Source of the DNA: an uncultured Veillonella sp.
Lineage (GTDB): Bacteria; Bacillota; Negativicutes; Veillonellales; Veillonellaceae
Reading direction: 5' to 3'
Assembly: GCA_900556785.1 (NCBI GenBank)
Contig: USQK01000042.1
Location: 1 to 14,792 of the forward strand
DNA length: 14,792 nt
A program made the position numbers and the translations under genes. Position 1 is the stretch's first letter, and the number at the start of each line of letters is the position of its first letter. Below, in pieces: positions 5,779 through 13,787 of this stretch. Below the pieces are notes generated by a model. The model saw nothing but the letters and a program-made list of their open reading frames with translations, was not told the origin of the DNA and did not search any database.

Positions 5779-6852
5779 CTAAATACCTATTTCAATTAAC
5801 TCTTTTGGACTATGTGTCAACACCTCATAGCCGTCAGATTTGACGATGACACTATCCTCTATTCTCAATCCGATAGTACCTGTTATATAAATGCCAGGTT
5901 CTACCGTAATGATCATATTTTCTGTAAATACCGTATCGGATTTAGTATTGGCTACTGGTTCTTCGTGAATCTCAAGACCTACGCCATGTCCAGTACCATG
6001 ATTAAATTCCTTGGTATATCCATGTTCTTTAATATAATCACGACAAACTGCATCAAGTTCTTTACCAGTAATACCAGCCCGAACTGCAGCTACGCCACGT
6101 TTTTGTGCTTCTAAAACTATACCATACAGCTTCTTTTGTAATTCAGAGGCAGGCCCCATTACAATAGTTCTAGTCATATCAGAATGATAACCCTTATATA
6201 CCGCACCAAAGTCAAAGGTAACAAAATCACCTGCTTCAATGACCTTATCACTGGCTACACCATGAGGCATACTAGAACGATTACCAGAAGCAACAATGGT
6301 TGCAAAGGAAGGTTCCTCTGATCCACGTTTTAACATTTCTGATTCTAATATAATGCGCGCTTCGTTTTCTGTCATCCCTACCTTTAGTTGTGGTAGCAAG
6401 GCAGCAAAAGCATCATCACCAATTTTAGCAGCTTTACGCAATAAGTCTAATTCGTCTTCACGCTTAACCGCACGTAGTTTTGCAAAATTGATAGATGTAA
6501 ACTTAAAGCGTTCATCTAATGTATCACATAAAGTTTCATACGTATCCACAGGCATTTGTTTGCCTTCTATACCGAATAAACCTTCGTGAATATGATGTTC
6601 ATTGAATATATCTACAAGAGTATCCATAACAGTTGTTTCATATTGAATAACTGTGTACCCTTCACATTGTTTTGTTGCTTGTTCAGTATATCTGAAATCA
6701 GTAATCATAAAGGCTTTATCTTGAGTAATGATAGCAAAGCCTGTAGTACCAGTAAAGCCTGCAAAATAATGTAGATTTATAGGGCTTATTAAAATGACGC
6801 CTGTTAATTCTTGCTCTTTAATATACTGTTGTAGCAGATTTAATCCATTCAT
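5779..6852 (-). CDS. M24B family metallopeptidase, Xaa-Pro aminopeptidase/dipeptidase (YqhT-like)
   Basis: This 357-residue protein has a creatinase-type N-terminal domain (about 1-125, with SPINLHYFAGFTGTTGFA) and a pita-bread metallopeptidase domain. All five expected metal ligands are present: D214 and D225 in TFDFGAVYKGYHSDMTRT, H289 in HGTGHGVG, E318 in TVEPGIYI and E332 in GLRIEDS. It should remove residues before proline or split Xaa-Pro dipeptides in the cytoplasm. Aminopeptidase P versus prolidase cannot be settled from sequence. AGGAG lies seven bases before the ATG, and it is followed 15 bases later by efp. This peptidase-efp pairing is common in Firmicutes (yqhT-efp). It is probably the first gene of its transcript, because an inverted repeat and a 70-base gap separate it from rsuA. 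Confidence 0.93.
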   Translation of the reverse strand: MNGLNLLQQYIKEQELTGVILISPINLHYFAGFTGTTGFAIITQDKAFMITDFRYTEQATKQCEGYTVIQYETTVMDTLVDIFNEHHIHEGLFGIEGKQMPVDTYETLCDTLDERFKFTSINFAKLRAVKREDELDLLRKAAKIGDDAFAALLPQLKVGMTENEARIILESEMLKRGSEEPSFATIVASGNRSSMPHGVASDKVIEAGDFVTFDFGAVYKGYHSDMTRTIVMGPASELQKKLYGIVLEAQKRGVAAVRAGITGKELDAVCRDYIKEHGYTKEFNHGTGHGVGLEIHEEPVANTKSDTVFTENMIITVEPGIYITGTIGLRIEDSVIVKSDGYEVLTHSPKELIEIGI

Positions 6853-6890
6853 AATCTTGCTCCTAGTCTATAAAGTACAATTAATCTTAC

Positions 6891-6922
6891 CATAAAATAC
6901 CTATATTGAATAGAATTTTATG
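6891..6922. repeat. AT-rich inverted repeat between rsuA and the M24B peptidase gene
   Basis: CATAAAAT (6891-6898) and ATTTTATG (6915-6922) are perfect eight-base inverted arms; CTAT/ATAG inside the loop can extend the structure. It begins directly after the rsuA stop. The only T-run after it (6926-6931) is on the plus strand, so as a terminator it faces away from the minus-strand genes. It may be a weak end for the B12 operon or an operator for the peptidase gene. No convincing promoter is seen in the rest of the gap: TAAGAT on the minus strand at about 6881-6886 is the best -10 candidate, without a good -35. Confidence 0.4.
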
Positions 6923-7624
6923 CTATTTTTTGAAAGCCTCTATATCACCAATGGTTAAGTCCTGTATAGAACCAACCTCTTCTATGCCTGTTAAATCTAT
7001 ATGGCCTATAGTTAACCGTTTTAAATATGTAACAGTACCGCCTGCAGCACCAATCATACGTTTTACTTGATGATATTTGCCTTCTTCAATGGTAATATGC
7101 AGAGATTGAGAAGATACAACATCAATTAAAGCAGGCTTGCAATGGGTTCCGTCACCTAGTACAATCCCCTCTTTTATACGTTGAATTCCTTCTTCTGTTA
7201 ACTCACCATCATATTCTACGTAATAAACCTTGGATACATGTTTATTACCATTGATGATTGAGTGTCCCCAAACACCATCATTGGTAAGCAACAGTAATCC
7301 TTCTGTATCCTTGTCTAATCTTCCCACAGGAACTACCCCCATTTTAATATATTCAGGTGGCAATAAATCCATTACAACGGGATGATTTGCATCCTCCACA
7401 GCTGTAACATAGCCTTTGGGTTTATGAAATTTTACATAATACTGCTGCTTAGTATTAACCACTTGACCATCAACTGTTATTACATCAGATTCAATATCAA
7501 CGTGGATATCTTTTTTTGTTGTTATTTCACCATTAATAGTAACTCTTTGATCCTTTAAGAGTTGATGAACTTCTTTTCGACTGCCATAAGCTTTATTAGC
7601 TAATAATTTATCGAGTCGCATCAT
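6923..7624 (-). CDS. rsuA: Pseudouridine synthase, RsuA family (16S rRNA)
   Basis: This 233-residue protein begins with an S4 RNA-binding domain (MRLDKLLANKAYGSRKEVHQ, to about residue 55) followed by the RsuA/RluB-type catalytic domain. The catalytic motif is GRLDKDTEGLLLLTND with D104 as nucleophile; EGKYHQVKRM near residue 187-196 is the second family signature. Length and the KFHKPKGYVTA block fit RsuA, which converts U516 of 16S rRNA, better than the longer RluB, though specificity is inferred. The ATG at 7624 overlaps the phosphatase stop by four bases, and AAGGA lies upstream. A second in-frame ATG follows directly. It is thus the last gene of the cobalamin operon although it has no known link to that pathway. 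Confidence 0.9.
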   Translation of the reverse strand: MMRLDKLLANKAYGSRKEVHQLLKDQRVTINGEITTKKDIHVDIESDVITVDGQVVNTKQQYYVKFHKPKGYVTAVEDANHPVVMDLLPPEYIKMGVVPVGRLDKDTEGLLLLTNDGVWGHSIINGNKHVSKVYYVEYDGELTEEGIQRIKEGIVLGDGTHCKPALIDVVSSQSLHITIEEGKYHQVKRMIGAAGGTVTYLKRLTIGHIDLTGIEEVGSIQDLTIGDIEAFKK

Positions 7625-8259
7625 ACATGTCCTTGTAGTAATTCAACATGAGCTGTATCATTGAGCAAATTCAAAATATTATGATCGTATTCGCCCATAC
7701 CATTATAGAAAATACGATTAATAGCTGTATTACCTTGGCTAAAATTCCAACAATGACTAATAGAAATATCTAATAATTTACATAATAAGGTTCTAATTGT
7801 TCCGCCATGACATGCTATTAAAAGAGTCTCTTCCTCATCATTAACATTGAGAAATTCTTCCAGACCTGCCCAGGCACGATCTTGCAAATCTTTAAAGCTT
7901 TCGCCATTTGGTACTTTTACAAGATGAGGCCGCAAATACATCTCATCAATAAGGCCGGGCCAACGTGCTTCAATGTCTGAAAATAGCATAGCTTCCCAGT
8001 CACCAAAATTAAGCTCTCGCAATCGTTTATCTACTGTGATAGATGTTGTGCGGTCACCTCGAATCGTTTCGGCTGTAACTAAGGCACGACTTAAATCACT
8101 AGATAAGATACGGTCAAAGGTAACATCTTTAAGGGCATTACCACATGCTTTGGCTTGATTCAAACCGTTTTCATTGAGGGGAATATCTGTAATACCTTGA
8201 TATTTCCCCATTTTATTCCAATCAGTTTCACCATGACGCACAATATATAATGTCTTCAT
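7621..8259 (-). CDS. cobC: Histidine phosphatase, probable alpha-ribazole phosphatase (CobC-like)
   Basis: This 212-residue protein belongs to the phosphoglycerate-mutase-like histidine phosphatases. The catalytic motif RHGET is at 8-12 with H9 as the residue phosphorylated during catalysis; R58 in SSDLSRALVTAE, E82 in RELNFGDWE and H151 in CHGGT complete the active site. It is not a true phosphoglycerate mutase in length or context. Its place seven bases after cobD in a cobalamin operon suggests that it removes the 5' phosphate from adenosylcobalamin phosphate or alpha-ribazole phosphate, the CobC step. Sequence alone gives only the superfamily, so the exact substrate is inferred from context. 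AGGA lies five bases before the ATG. It overlaps rsuA by four bases. Confidence 0.82.
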   Translation of the reverse strand: MKTLYIVRHGETDWNKMGKYQGITDIPLNENGLNQAKACGNALKDVTFDRILSSDLSRALVTAETIRGDRTTSITVDKRLRELNFGDWEAMLFSDIEARWPGLIDEMYLRPHLVKVPNGESFKDLQDRAWAGLEEFLNVNDEEETLLIACHGGTIRTLLCKLLDISISHCWNFSQGNTAINRIFYNGMGEYDHNILNLLNDTAHVELLQGHV

Positions 8260-8266
8260 AATCTTC

Positions 8267-9397
8267 CTATACTTTCAAAATATTTGTCAGTTTATCCACT
8301 AGTTTGATATTAGTCTCATGATCTTTAATAGCAATGCGTACCCAGTGATTAGTTAAACCTACATAGGAGTCACAATTGCGCACAATCATATTATATTTTT
8401 TCAGCTCTTCATTAATATAGTTTGCTGTAATTCCTTTTTGATTAACTTGGAACAAAATAAAATTAGCTGAAGGTGGATATACAGTAATTCCTTCTATATC
8501 ATCTAATGCATTGTACATGAATGCTCTTTCTTCATTTAATTCTTGTTTAGTTTGCTTAATGTAATCCACATCATTCAAGGCAGCCTTTGTATATGCTTGC
8601 GCTAATGTGTTTACAGACCAACTAGGAATATATTGCTGTAATTGAGTAATTAATGTTTCGTTAGCAAAAGCGGCACCAATGCGTAAACCAGGTACAGCAT
8701 AGAATTTTGTGAAGGAATGAACTACGATGATATTATCGAATTCATTTACTAAAGAGCGCATAGAATGCTCATTATCTTGTAATGGATCATTTCCAACAAA
8801 ATCGATAAATGATTCATCTATAACAAGTAAGCTATTTGCATCTTTCAACATGCTCGCTACAGTGCGAATATGATCTTTATCAAGTAATGTACCATCTGGA
8901 TTATTAGGATTACCTAAAAATACAATGATGCGACCATCTTGCCCTTTTAGTTCAGCTGCAAAGGTTTCTAATGCCAAATATGGTACCTCAAAATAAGGTT
9001 TTTCATTATCATCTTCCCGAGTTCGATAAAAAATATCACGTACAGGAATCTTACTTGCTTCAAGAGCCTCTTTATACTCAGAAAATCCTGGTGCTGGTAC
9101 AAAAGCACCTGTATATCCAGGTAAACGGCAAATAGCATATAATAGCTCGGCTGCACCATTACCAACTATAATTTGATGTTTATCCATTCCATATGTATCA
9201 GCAATAGCATTTAATACATCATCATTGGTAGCATCAGGGTAATGAGAAATATAGCGCAATTGTGCATTTAATGCGTCTAATCCACGTTGACTAGGTCCAA
9301 GGGGATTAATATTAGCGCTAAAGTCGACCACCTCATATGGTTCAATTCGTTGTTCATGGGCAAACTGAAATATATTGCCCCCATGTATCTTAGACAT
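8267..9397 (-). CDS. cobD: L-threonine-O-3-phosphate decarboxylase (PLP-dependent, CobD)
   Basis: This 376-residue fold-type I PLP enzyme resembles histidinol-phosphate aminotransferase, as CobD does. Key sites are IHGGNIF at the start, VDFSANINPLGP at 24-35, FLGNPNNPDGT at 160-170, VIDESFIDF at 192-200, and the PLP lysine K231 in SFTKFYAVPGLRIG. CobD decarboxylates threonine phosphate to (R)-1-amino-2-propanol phosphate, the arm linking the corrin ring to the lower nucleotide. HGGN and DFSxNxNPLGP near the start and the position right after the threonine kinase argue for CobD over HisC. The ATG follows AAAGAGA; the gap from the kinase gene is 24 bases. The symbol follows Salmonella naming; in Pseudomonas nomenclature cobD means cbiB. 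Confidence 0.92.
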   Translation of the reverse strand: MSKIHGGNIFQFAHEQRIEPYEVVDFSANINPLGPSQRGLDALNAQLRYISHYPDATNDDVLNAIADTYGMDKHQIIVGNGAAELLYAICRLPGYTGAFVPAPGFSEYKEALEASKIPVRDIFYRTREDDNEKPYFEVPYLALETFAAELKGQDGRIIVFLGNPNNPDGTLLDKDHIRTVASMLKDANSLLVIDESFIDFVGNDPLQDNEHSMRSLVNEFDNIIVVHSFTKFYAVPGLRIGAAFANETLITQLQQYIPSWSVNTLAQAYTKAALNDVDYIKQTKQELNEERAFMYNALDDIEGITVYPPSANFILFQVNQKGITANYINEELKKYNMIVRNCDSYVGLTNHWVRIAIKDHETNIKLVDKLTNILKV

Positions 9398-9421
9398 TTA
9401 ATTCTCTTTCTATTAAATATA

Positions 9422-10306
9422 TTATCGTTTAATATAGGTTAATCCTTCATTTGTAGTTTCTACTGTATCCACATAGGATAAGTGAGGTAACTTACGTATG
9501 ATTTCTTGCTTACAATCATCAATGCGACTGTAATCTACTGGAAATAGCAGTCCCATAATAGTACCACTATGAGCTATGATTGTACCAACACTGTTATAGT
9601 AATTTCCTATATCGTGAAAATCATATAAGTTTGCTTTATATAGTATGCGTTGATTACCAAAAGCACTCAATGTAGCTGCTTGACCAATTAAATTGATATC
9701 ATGTGTTTTTAAGCCTTGTTTAAATAAATCTAGTGACTCACGTATAATAGGCTCTTTTTCTAAAATTTTAGTTTGTAAATCTACTTGTTGATTAAAGGTA
9801 ATGGTATCTATACTACCGCCTTCATCAAATACAAGAATTTTCAATGGCGGACACATTCCTAGTGGTTGAGAAATGGTACCTTTAATATAATCAAACTGCG
9901 TAACACCTTGATAAAATGAAGCATCTGTAGGTTCTACGGATAAACAGATTTGCTCTAGTTCTTTTAGTGATAAATTATAATCCATAGCTAAAGCAGTAGC
10001 CATAGCCGTTACAGAAATATCCGCAGAACTTGAAGCCATTCCTTTACCTTGTATAATGTCAGAACGTACATATACAGGTGGACAAGATTGATCTTTATTT
10101 TTTTTCTCTATTAATTGTTGTACTAATTGTCTTGCTAGAGCTGACTTGGGTTGTAATGCACAATAATGTTGTGAAAATGGATGTTTTACATTACTTAATG
10201 CGTAGGAGTAACGATTAATAGGACAAGTCACTAAAAATGACTGGCCATTAATAGAACCTTGTAGAAATTCCCCACATGTACCTGGGGCTCTTACATAATA
10301 GGTCAC
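9422..10306 (-). CDS. pduX: GHMP-family L-threonine kinase (PduX-like)
   Basis: This 294-residue GHMP kinase has the PduX start (RAPGTCGEFLQGSINGQ, then TCPIN) and the ATP-binding block QGKGMASSSADIS at about 86-98, closely resembling the GKGMASSTADI of Salmonella PduX. The late GTIIAHSGTIMGLLF block is the third GHMP motif. PduX phosphorylates L-threonine with ATP, giving the substrate of CobD, encoded next. The start is taken as GTG at 10306 because AAAGGAG lies six bases before it and family similarity begins there. A longer frame up to 10357 adds residues that run through the hairpin region and the binding site itself. In Salmonella the gene lies in the pdu operon; here it sits within the cobalamin genes. 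It follows cobS by 65 bases, the largest gap in this operon. Confidence 0.88.
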   Translation of the reverse strand: MTYYVRAPGTCGEFLQGSINGQSFLVTCPINRYSYALSNVKHPFSQHYCALQPKSALARQLVQQLIEKKNKDQSCPPVYVRSDIIQGKGMASSSADISVTAMATALAMDYNLSLKELEQICLSVEPTDASFYQGVTQFDYIKGTISQPLGMCPPLKILVFDEGGSIDTITFNQQVDLQTKILEKEPIIRESLDLFKQGLKTHDINLIGQAATLSAFGNQRILYKANLYDFHDIGNYYNSVGTIIAHSGTIMGLLFPVDYSRIDDCKQEIIRKLPHLSYVDTVETTNEGLTYIKR

Positions 10307-10329
10307 ATTAAACTCCTTTCGCATTAAAC

Positions 10330-10358
10330 AAAAACAGTAATTGTTTTTATAAAACAAT
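10330..10358 (-). repeat. Overlapping, mutually exclusive hairpins in the cobS-pduX spacer
   Basis: Two perfect inverted repeats share an arm. One pairs AAAAACA (10330-10336) with TGTTTTT (10342-10348) over a five-base loop. The other pairs ATTGTTTT (10340-10347) with AAAACAAT (10351-10358) over three bases. Only one can form at a time. In the minus-strand transcript the second is made first; the other is followed by a U-rich stretch just before the pduX ribosome binding site. All pairs but one are A-T, so stability is low. Confidence 0.45.
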
Positions 10359-10371
10359 GGATAAATAATTA

Positions 10372-11265
10372 TTAAAACATCGTAGTATTAGAAGCTACAG
10401 AAGCAGATAATACAGATAATATAATAATATAAATTAAAAGTAGTAAAACCTCTGTAACTTCAACAACAAATCCGTAAGTATCACCTGTAGTACCACCAAG
10501 TTGCTTAACAATATAATGGTTGAGTATACGATTGATAATATAGGTAATAATCATACTTACAATATTGATTTGAAAAATACCTAATGTAGCGTAAACCAAT
10601 ACACCTAATCCAACAACATAGCCTACATCAGCTATGGAAAAAATAGAATATACACCATATAAAAGGGTATATAAAATTACACCAATTAGTAATATTACAA
10701 TAGGCATAAAGAAGGCTGAAAGTGTATTGTACGTAATAACATGTTTTGGTGCTAAATTAGCGAATGCAGCCCCCATCCCCTGCTCTCGTGCATAGGGATA
10801 GGATCGAATACTCAAAACAAGGGACCAACGACTCATTAATGGCATCATAATTAGTGCCATTGGAATAAATTCCGCTGTTGGAATCGCTGTTAATAATTGC
10901 CATTTTAAAAGTGTAACAAATACAAAAGCAACAACACCAAAAGATCCTATACGGCTATCTTTCATAATTTCTAACTTACGGTCCCTTTCACGTCCAGAAA
11001 ATAAACCGTCACTGGTGTCCATTAGGCCATCAGCATGGAGACCACCTGTAATTAAGAATTCCGCTATCACAAGGATTAACATCAATGGTACTAACGGTAT
11101 AAATGGTGATAATATACCATACAATAATGCTAAAATAAGGCCAATAATTAAGCCTACATAGGGAAAGGCTACAACGGATTTACCAAAATCTTCTACAGAC
11201 CACTCTGTTTGATTAACGATTTTTAAACGTGTTAGAAACTGTAATGCTATGAAAAAAGGTGTCAT
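10372..11265 (-). CDS. cobS: Adenosylcobinamide-GDP ribazoletransferase (cobalamin-5'-phosphate synthase)
   Basis: This 297-residue integral membrane enzyme joins adenosylcobinamide-GDP to alpha-ribazole (or its phosphate), forming the complete cobamide. The family signature is clear: GGLHADGLMDTSDGLFSGRE at 74-93, then LEIMKDSRIGSFG at 98-110, with acidic residues that bind the metal. Several hydrophobic helices follow (about 32-50, 55-72, 110-120, 130-150, 170-200 and near the C-terminus). Length is slightly above the usual 250, mostly in the second half. The start shares a base with the cbiB stop (TAATG), so translation is likely coupled; the upstream GGGATG is only a moderate binding site. 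It works with CobU in the same operon and with CobC downstream. No CobT is encoded in the window. Confidence 0.95.
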   Translation of the reverse strand: MTPFFIALQFLTRLKIVNQTEWSVEDFGKSVVAFPYVGLIIGLILALLYGILSPFIPLVPLMLILVIAEFLITGGLHADGLMDTSDGLFSGRERDRKLEIMKDSRIGSFGVVAFVFVTLLKWQLLTAIPTAEFIPMALIMMPLMSRWSLVLSIRSYPYAREQGMGAAFANLAPKHVITYNTLSAFFMPIVILLIGVILYTLLYGVYSIFSIADVGYVVGLGVLVYATLGIFQINIVSMIITYIINRILNHYIVKQLGGTTGDTYGFVVEVTEVLLLLIYIIILSVLSASVASNTTMF

Positions 11266-12257
11266 TATACATTCATCCCATAAGTAATGGCTGTACTAAT
11301 TATAATCATTAGTATAGTCGTAAAATACATCATATAAATTGTACGTGTAATGTGGTTACGATTTAATTTTTCAATAGGATCTCCCATGTATTCACGGAAG
11401 GTCATTTTCTTGAAATATTGATTGTAACCACCTAAACGAATATGTAAAGCCCCTGCAACTGGTGCTTCGGCATAACCACCATTAGGACTGGGATGTTTAT
11501 TAGCATCACGCAATCCAATTTGTAGGGCTTTCTTTGCGTCAAAACGTAAAAAGAATGCAGATATGATTAACAATATAAAGGTAATGCGTGCAGGAATCCA
11601 ATTGAGCAGATCATCAAAGCGAGCTGCTACTCGTCCAAAGTATAAATATTTTTGGTTCTTATACCCAAGCATAGAGTCCATAGTATTGGCAGTTCTATAT
11701 AGAATTGCACCCATTGGACCGCCAAGGATAAAGAAGAATAACGGAGCAATAATTCCATCCACTGTGTTTTCAGCAATGGTTTCTACCGTAGCTCGTGTAA
11801 TTTCACTCTCATCTAATTCTTCTGTATCGCGACCTACAATCCAAGATAATCGTTTGCGTGCCTCTACAATATTATCTTGTTTAATTAATTGGCTAATAGT
11901 AAAGCCTGCACCAGCTAGTGAACGTGGAGATATAGCAATATATAAAATGATTACTTCAAGAGCATATTCTACCCATTCATCAATTACGCCACCAAGCCAT
12001 AGTATTAAAGACACTATAATATATACAGAAACGAGGATTAAGCCAACTGCAATACCACCGTACCATAATTTTTTAGTATCGTTATCAGTATCTTTATAGA
12101 GAACTGCTTCAAAAAAAGATATGATGCGACCAATAATAGCTACAGGATGGTATTTACTATTAGGATCTCCAATGAGTAAATCCAATATAAATGCTAAGAC
12201 TGGTATACATACAAAGCTATACTTTGTAAACCAATGTAAGATTGTTAAATGTTCCAT
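11265..12257 (-). CDS. cbiB: Adenosylcobinamide-phosphate synthase CbiB (CobD in Pseudomonas naming)
   Basis: This 330-residue membrane protein couples adenosylcobyric acid with aminopropanol phosphate to give adenosylcobinamide phosphate. Motifs: LDLLIGDPNSKYHP at 25-38, the conserved RDTEELDESEITRATVETIA region at 143-162, ENTVDGIIAPLFF at 163-175, YRTANTMDSMLGY at 187-199 and NKHPSPNGGYAEAPVAGAL at 253-271. Hydrophobic spans near 14-30, 66-90, 98-110, 168-188, 224-238 and 308-326 fit a polytopic protein. Length is typical (about 310-330). GGGGAG precedes the ATG; it lies 12 bases after cobQ and shares one base with cobS. It receives substrates from CobQ on one side and CobD on the other, so the operon encodes both inputs for this reaction. 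Confidence 0.96.
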   Translation of the reverse strand: MEHLTILHWFTKYSFVCIPVLAFILDLLIGDPNSKYHPVAIIGRIISFFEAVLYKDTDNDTKKLWYGGIAVGLILVSVYIIVSLILWLGGVIDEWVEYALEVIILYIAISPRSLAGAGFTISQLIKQDNIVEARKRLSWIVGRDTEELDESEITRATVETIAENTVDGIIAPLFFFILGGPMGAILYRTANTMDSMLGYKNQKYLYFGRVAARFDDLLNWIPARITFILLIISAFFLRFDAKKALQIGLRDANKHPSPNGGYAEAPVAGALHIRLGGYNQYFKKMTFREYMGDPIEKLNRNHITRTIYMMYFTTILMIIISTAITYGMNV

Positions 12258-12269
12258 ATATCTCCCCTA

Positions 12270-13787
12270 TTACCCCAAGGTAGACATAATATAATCCATA
12301 TCTAAGTGTTCTTCTACAATATCAGCTAATCGATTATAAGCTGCATTCTTGTGTTCGAAATAATGGAATACTACATCTAATGGTTCTAACCCCTTACGTT
12401 CACGCAACTGATTGATAATAAAGCGTCTAAATTCATCATTATCAAACACACCATGAATATATGTCCCCATTACTTGGTGATTACCATCGATAAAACCATC
12501 AACTACATTAACGGCTTCTTCACTGCGACTTGTAATGGTGAAACAACGGCGCACAGTATCTACTAATGGTGTAGTATCACCCATATGGATTTCATAGCCT
12601 ACTAATTTTTCACCTGTAAATGTACCATTTAAAAATTGAAGATTTGAAACATTGAATTCTACTTGATGTGTTGTTTTTTGATCCTTCATAGTCGTAGAAG
12701 AATCGACTAAACCAAGGCCTTCAATTTCTTCAATATCTCCTTCCATATGATGCGGATCATAAATTGTTTTGCCCAACATTTGATTGCCCCCACATACACC
12801 AATAACAGGTGTACCTTGGTCAGCAAGTTTTTTTATTTCATCGGCAAAACCAGAGTTACGAAGATATGTAAGATCTGCTAGTGTATTTTTGGAGCCCGGT
12901 AAAATGATTAAGTCCGGATTGCCAATAACATCGCCAGGGCCGACGAATCGAACAGATACATCTGGTTCATAATTTAATGCATCAAAGTCAGTAAAGTTAG
13001 AAATTTTAGGTGTTTGCATAACCACTACTTGAATTTCTTTAGCTCCACTATTGCGTTTGTTTTCCAGTGCAACAGAGTCTTCTTCATCAATATCAAGGTT
13101 TTCAATGGCAGGAATGACACCAACTACCTTTTTTCCTGTTTTTTCTTCAATGAAGGTAAGTGCAGGTTCTAATAGTTTAATATCACCGCGGAATTTATTG
13201 ATAACAATACCTTTAATGAGATCTCGTTCTTCTGGTTCGAGCAATTCTAATGTACCCACAATAGATGCAATAGCACCACCACGATCGATATCAGCGATGA
13301 GATATACAGGTGCTTTCGTCATCTTAGCAATGCGCATATTTACGATATCATTAGCCTTGAGATTCACTTCTGCAGGGCTACCTGCACCTTCAATAACCAT
13401 CATATCGAAATTGGAATCTAAGAAATCGATAGATTCTTTTACCTTATCAAGAGCGGTTAAGGAATATTTTGTATGGTATTCTTTAGCACTATAAACGCCC
13501 ACAGGTTTACCCATCAATACAACTTGAGAAGATTGATTACCTGTAGGTTTTAATAACACAGGGTTCATTTGTACAATTGGATCTATGCCAGCAGCCTCAG
13601 CTTGCGCTACTTGAGCACGACCAATTTCATCGCCCCATTTTGTTACATAAGAATTGAGGGCCATATTTTGAGCTTTAAAGGGAACAGTTTTAAAACCTCT
13701 TCTATAAAAGATACGGCATAATGCAGTACATAAAATACTTTTGCCTACATTGGAACTTGTTCCTTGGAACATAATTTTCTTAGCCAT
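12270..13787 (-). CDS. cobQ: Adenosylcobyric acid synthase, glutamine-hydrolysing (CobQ/CbiP)
   Basis: This 505-residue protein carries out four ATP-dependent amidations of adenosylcobyrinic acid a,c-diamide at side chains b, d, e and g. The N-terminal half is a dethiobiotin-synthetase-like P-loop domain (MFQGTSSNVGKSILCTALC at 6-24; IEGAGSPAEVNLK at 132-144; DIDRGGAIASIVGTL at 166-180). The C-terminal half is a class I glutamine amidotransferase with C332 in VCGGNQMLG and H445 in GTYIHGVFDN. LPGSKNTLADL at 296-306 is the usual linker signature. Length is normal. AGGAGG lies nine bases before the ATG, and the gene begins eight bases inside cobU. No earlier corrin-ring genes are in the window, so the diamide must be made elsewhere or salvaged. 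Confidence 0.97.
   Translation of the reverse strand: MAKKIMFQGTSSNVGKSILCTALCRIFYRRGFKTVPFKAQNMALNSYVTKWGDEIGRAQVAQAEAAGIDPIVQMNPVLLKPTGNQSSQVVLMGKPVGVYSAKEYHTKYSLTALDKVKESIDFLDSNFDMMVIEGAGSPAEVNLKANDIVNMRIAKMTKAPVYLIADIDRGGAIASIVGTLELLEPEERDLIKGIVINKFRGDIKLLEPALTFIEEKTGKKVVGVIPAIENLDIDEEDSVALENKRNSGAKEIQVVVMQTPKISNFTDFDALNYEPDVSVRFVGPGDVIGNPDLIILPGSKNTLADLTYLRNSGFADEIKKLADQGTPVIGVCGGNQMLGKTIYDPHHMEGDIEEIEGLGLVDSSTTMKDQKTTHQVEFNVSNLQFLNGTFTGEKLVGYEIHMGDTTPLVDTVRRCFTITSRSEEAVNVVDGFIDGNHQVMGTYIHGVFDNDEFRRFIINQLRERKGLEPLDVVFHYFEHKNAAYNRLADIVEEHLDMDYIMSTLG

Noticed and set aside
8968..9165. A 65-codon frame on the minus strand inside cobD
   Set aside because: It is a different frame of the same strand within a well-supported gene with intact PLP motifs.
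8267..9397. Histidinol-phosphate aminotransferase (HisC)
   Set aside because: The fold is shared, but the start motifs and the position between the threonine kinase and the CobC-like phosphatase favour CobD.
11563..12099. A 178-codon open frame on the plus strand
   Set aside because: It lies wholly opposite cbiB, whose protein motifs are complete. The antisense product is low-complexity and has no family features or ribosome binding site.
13051..13494. A 147-codon open frame on the plus strand
   Set aside because: It is opposite cobQ. The Ser/Ile-rich translation is what antisense of this coding bias produces.
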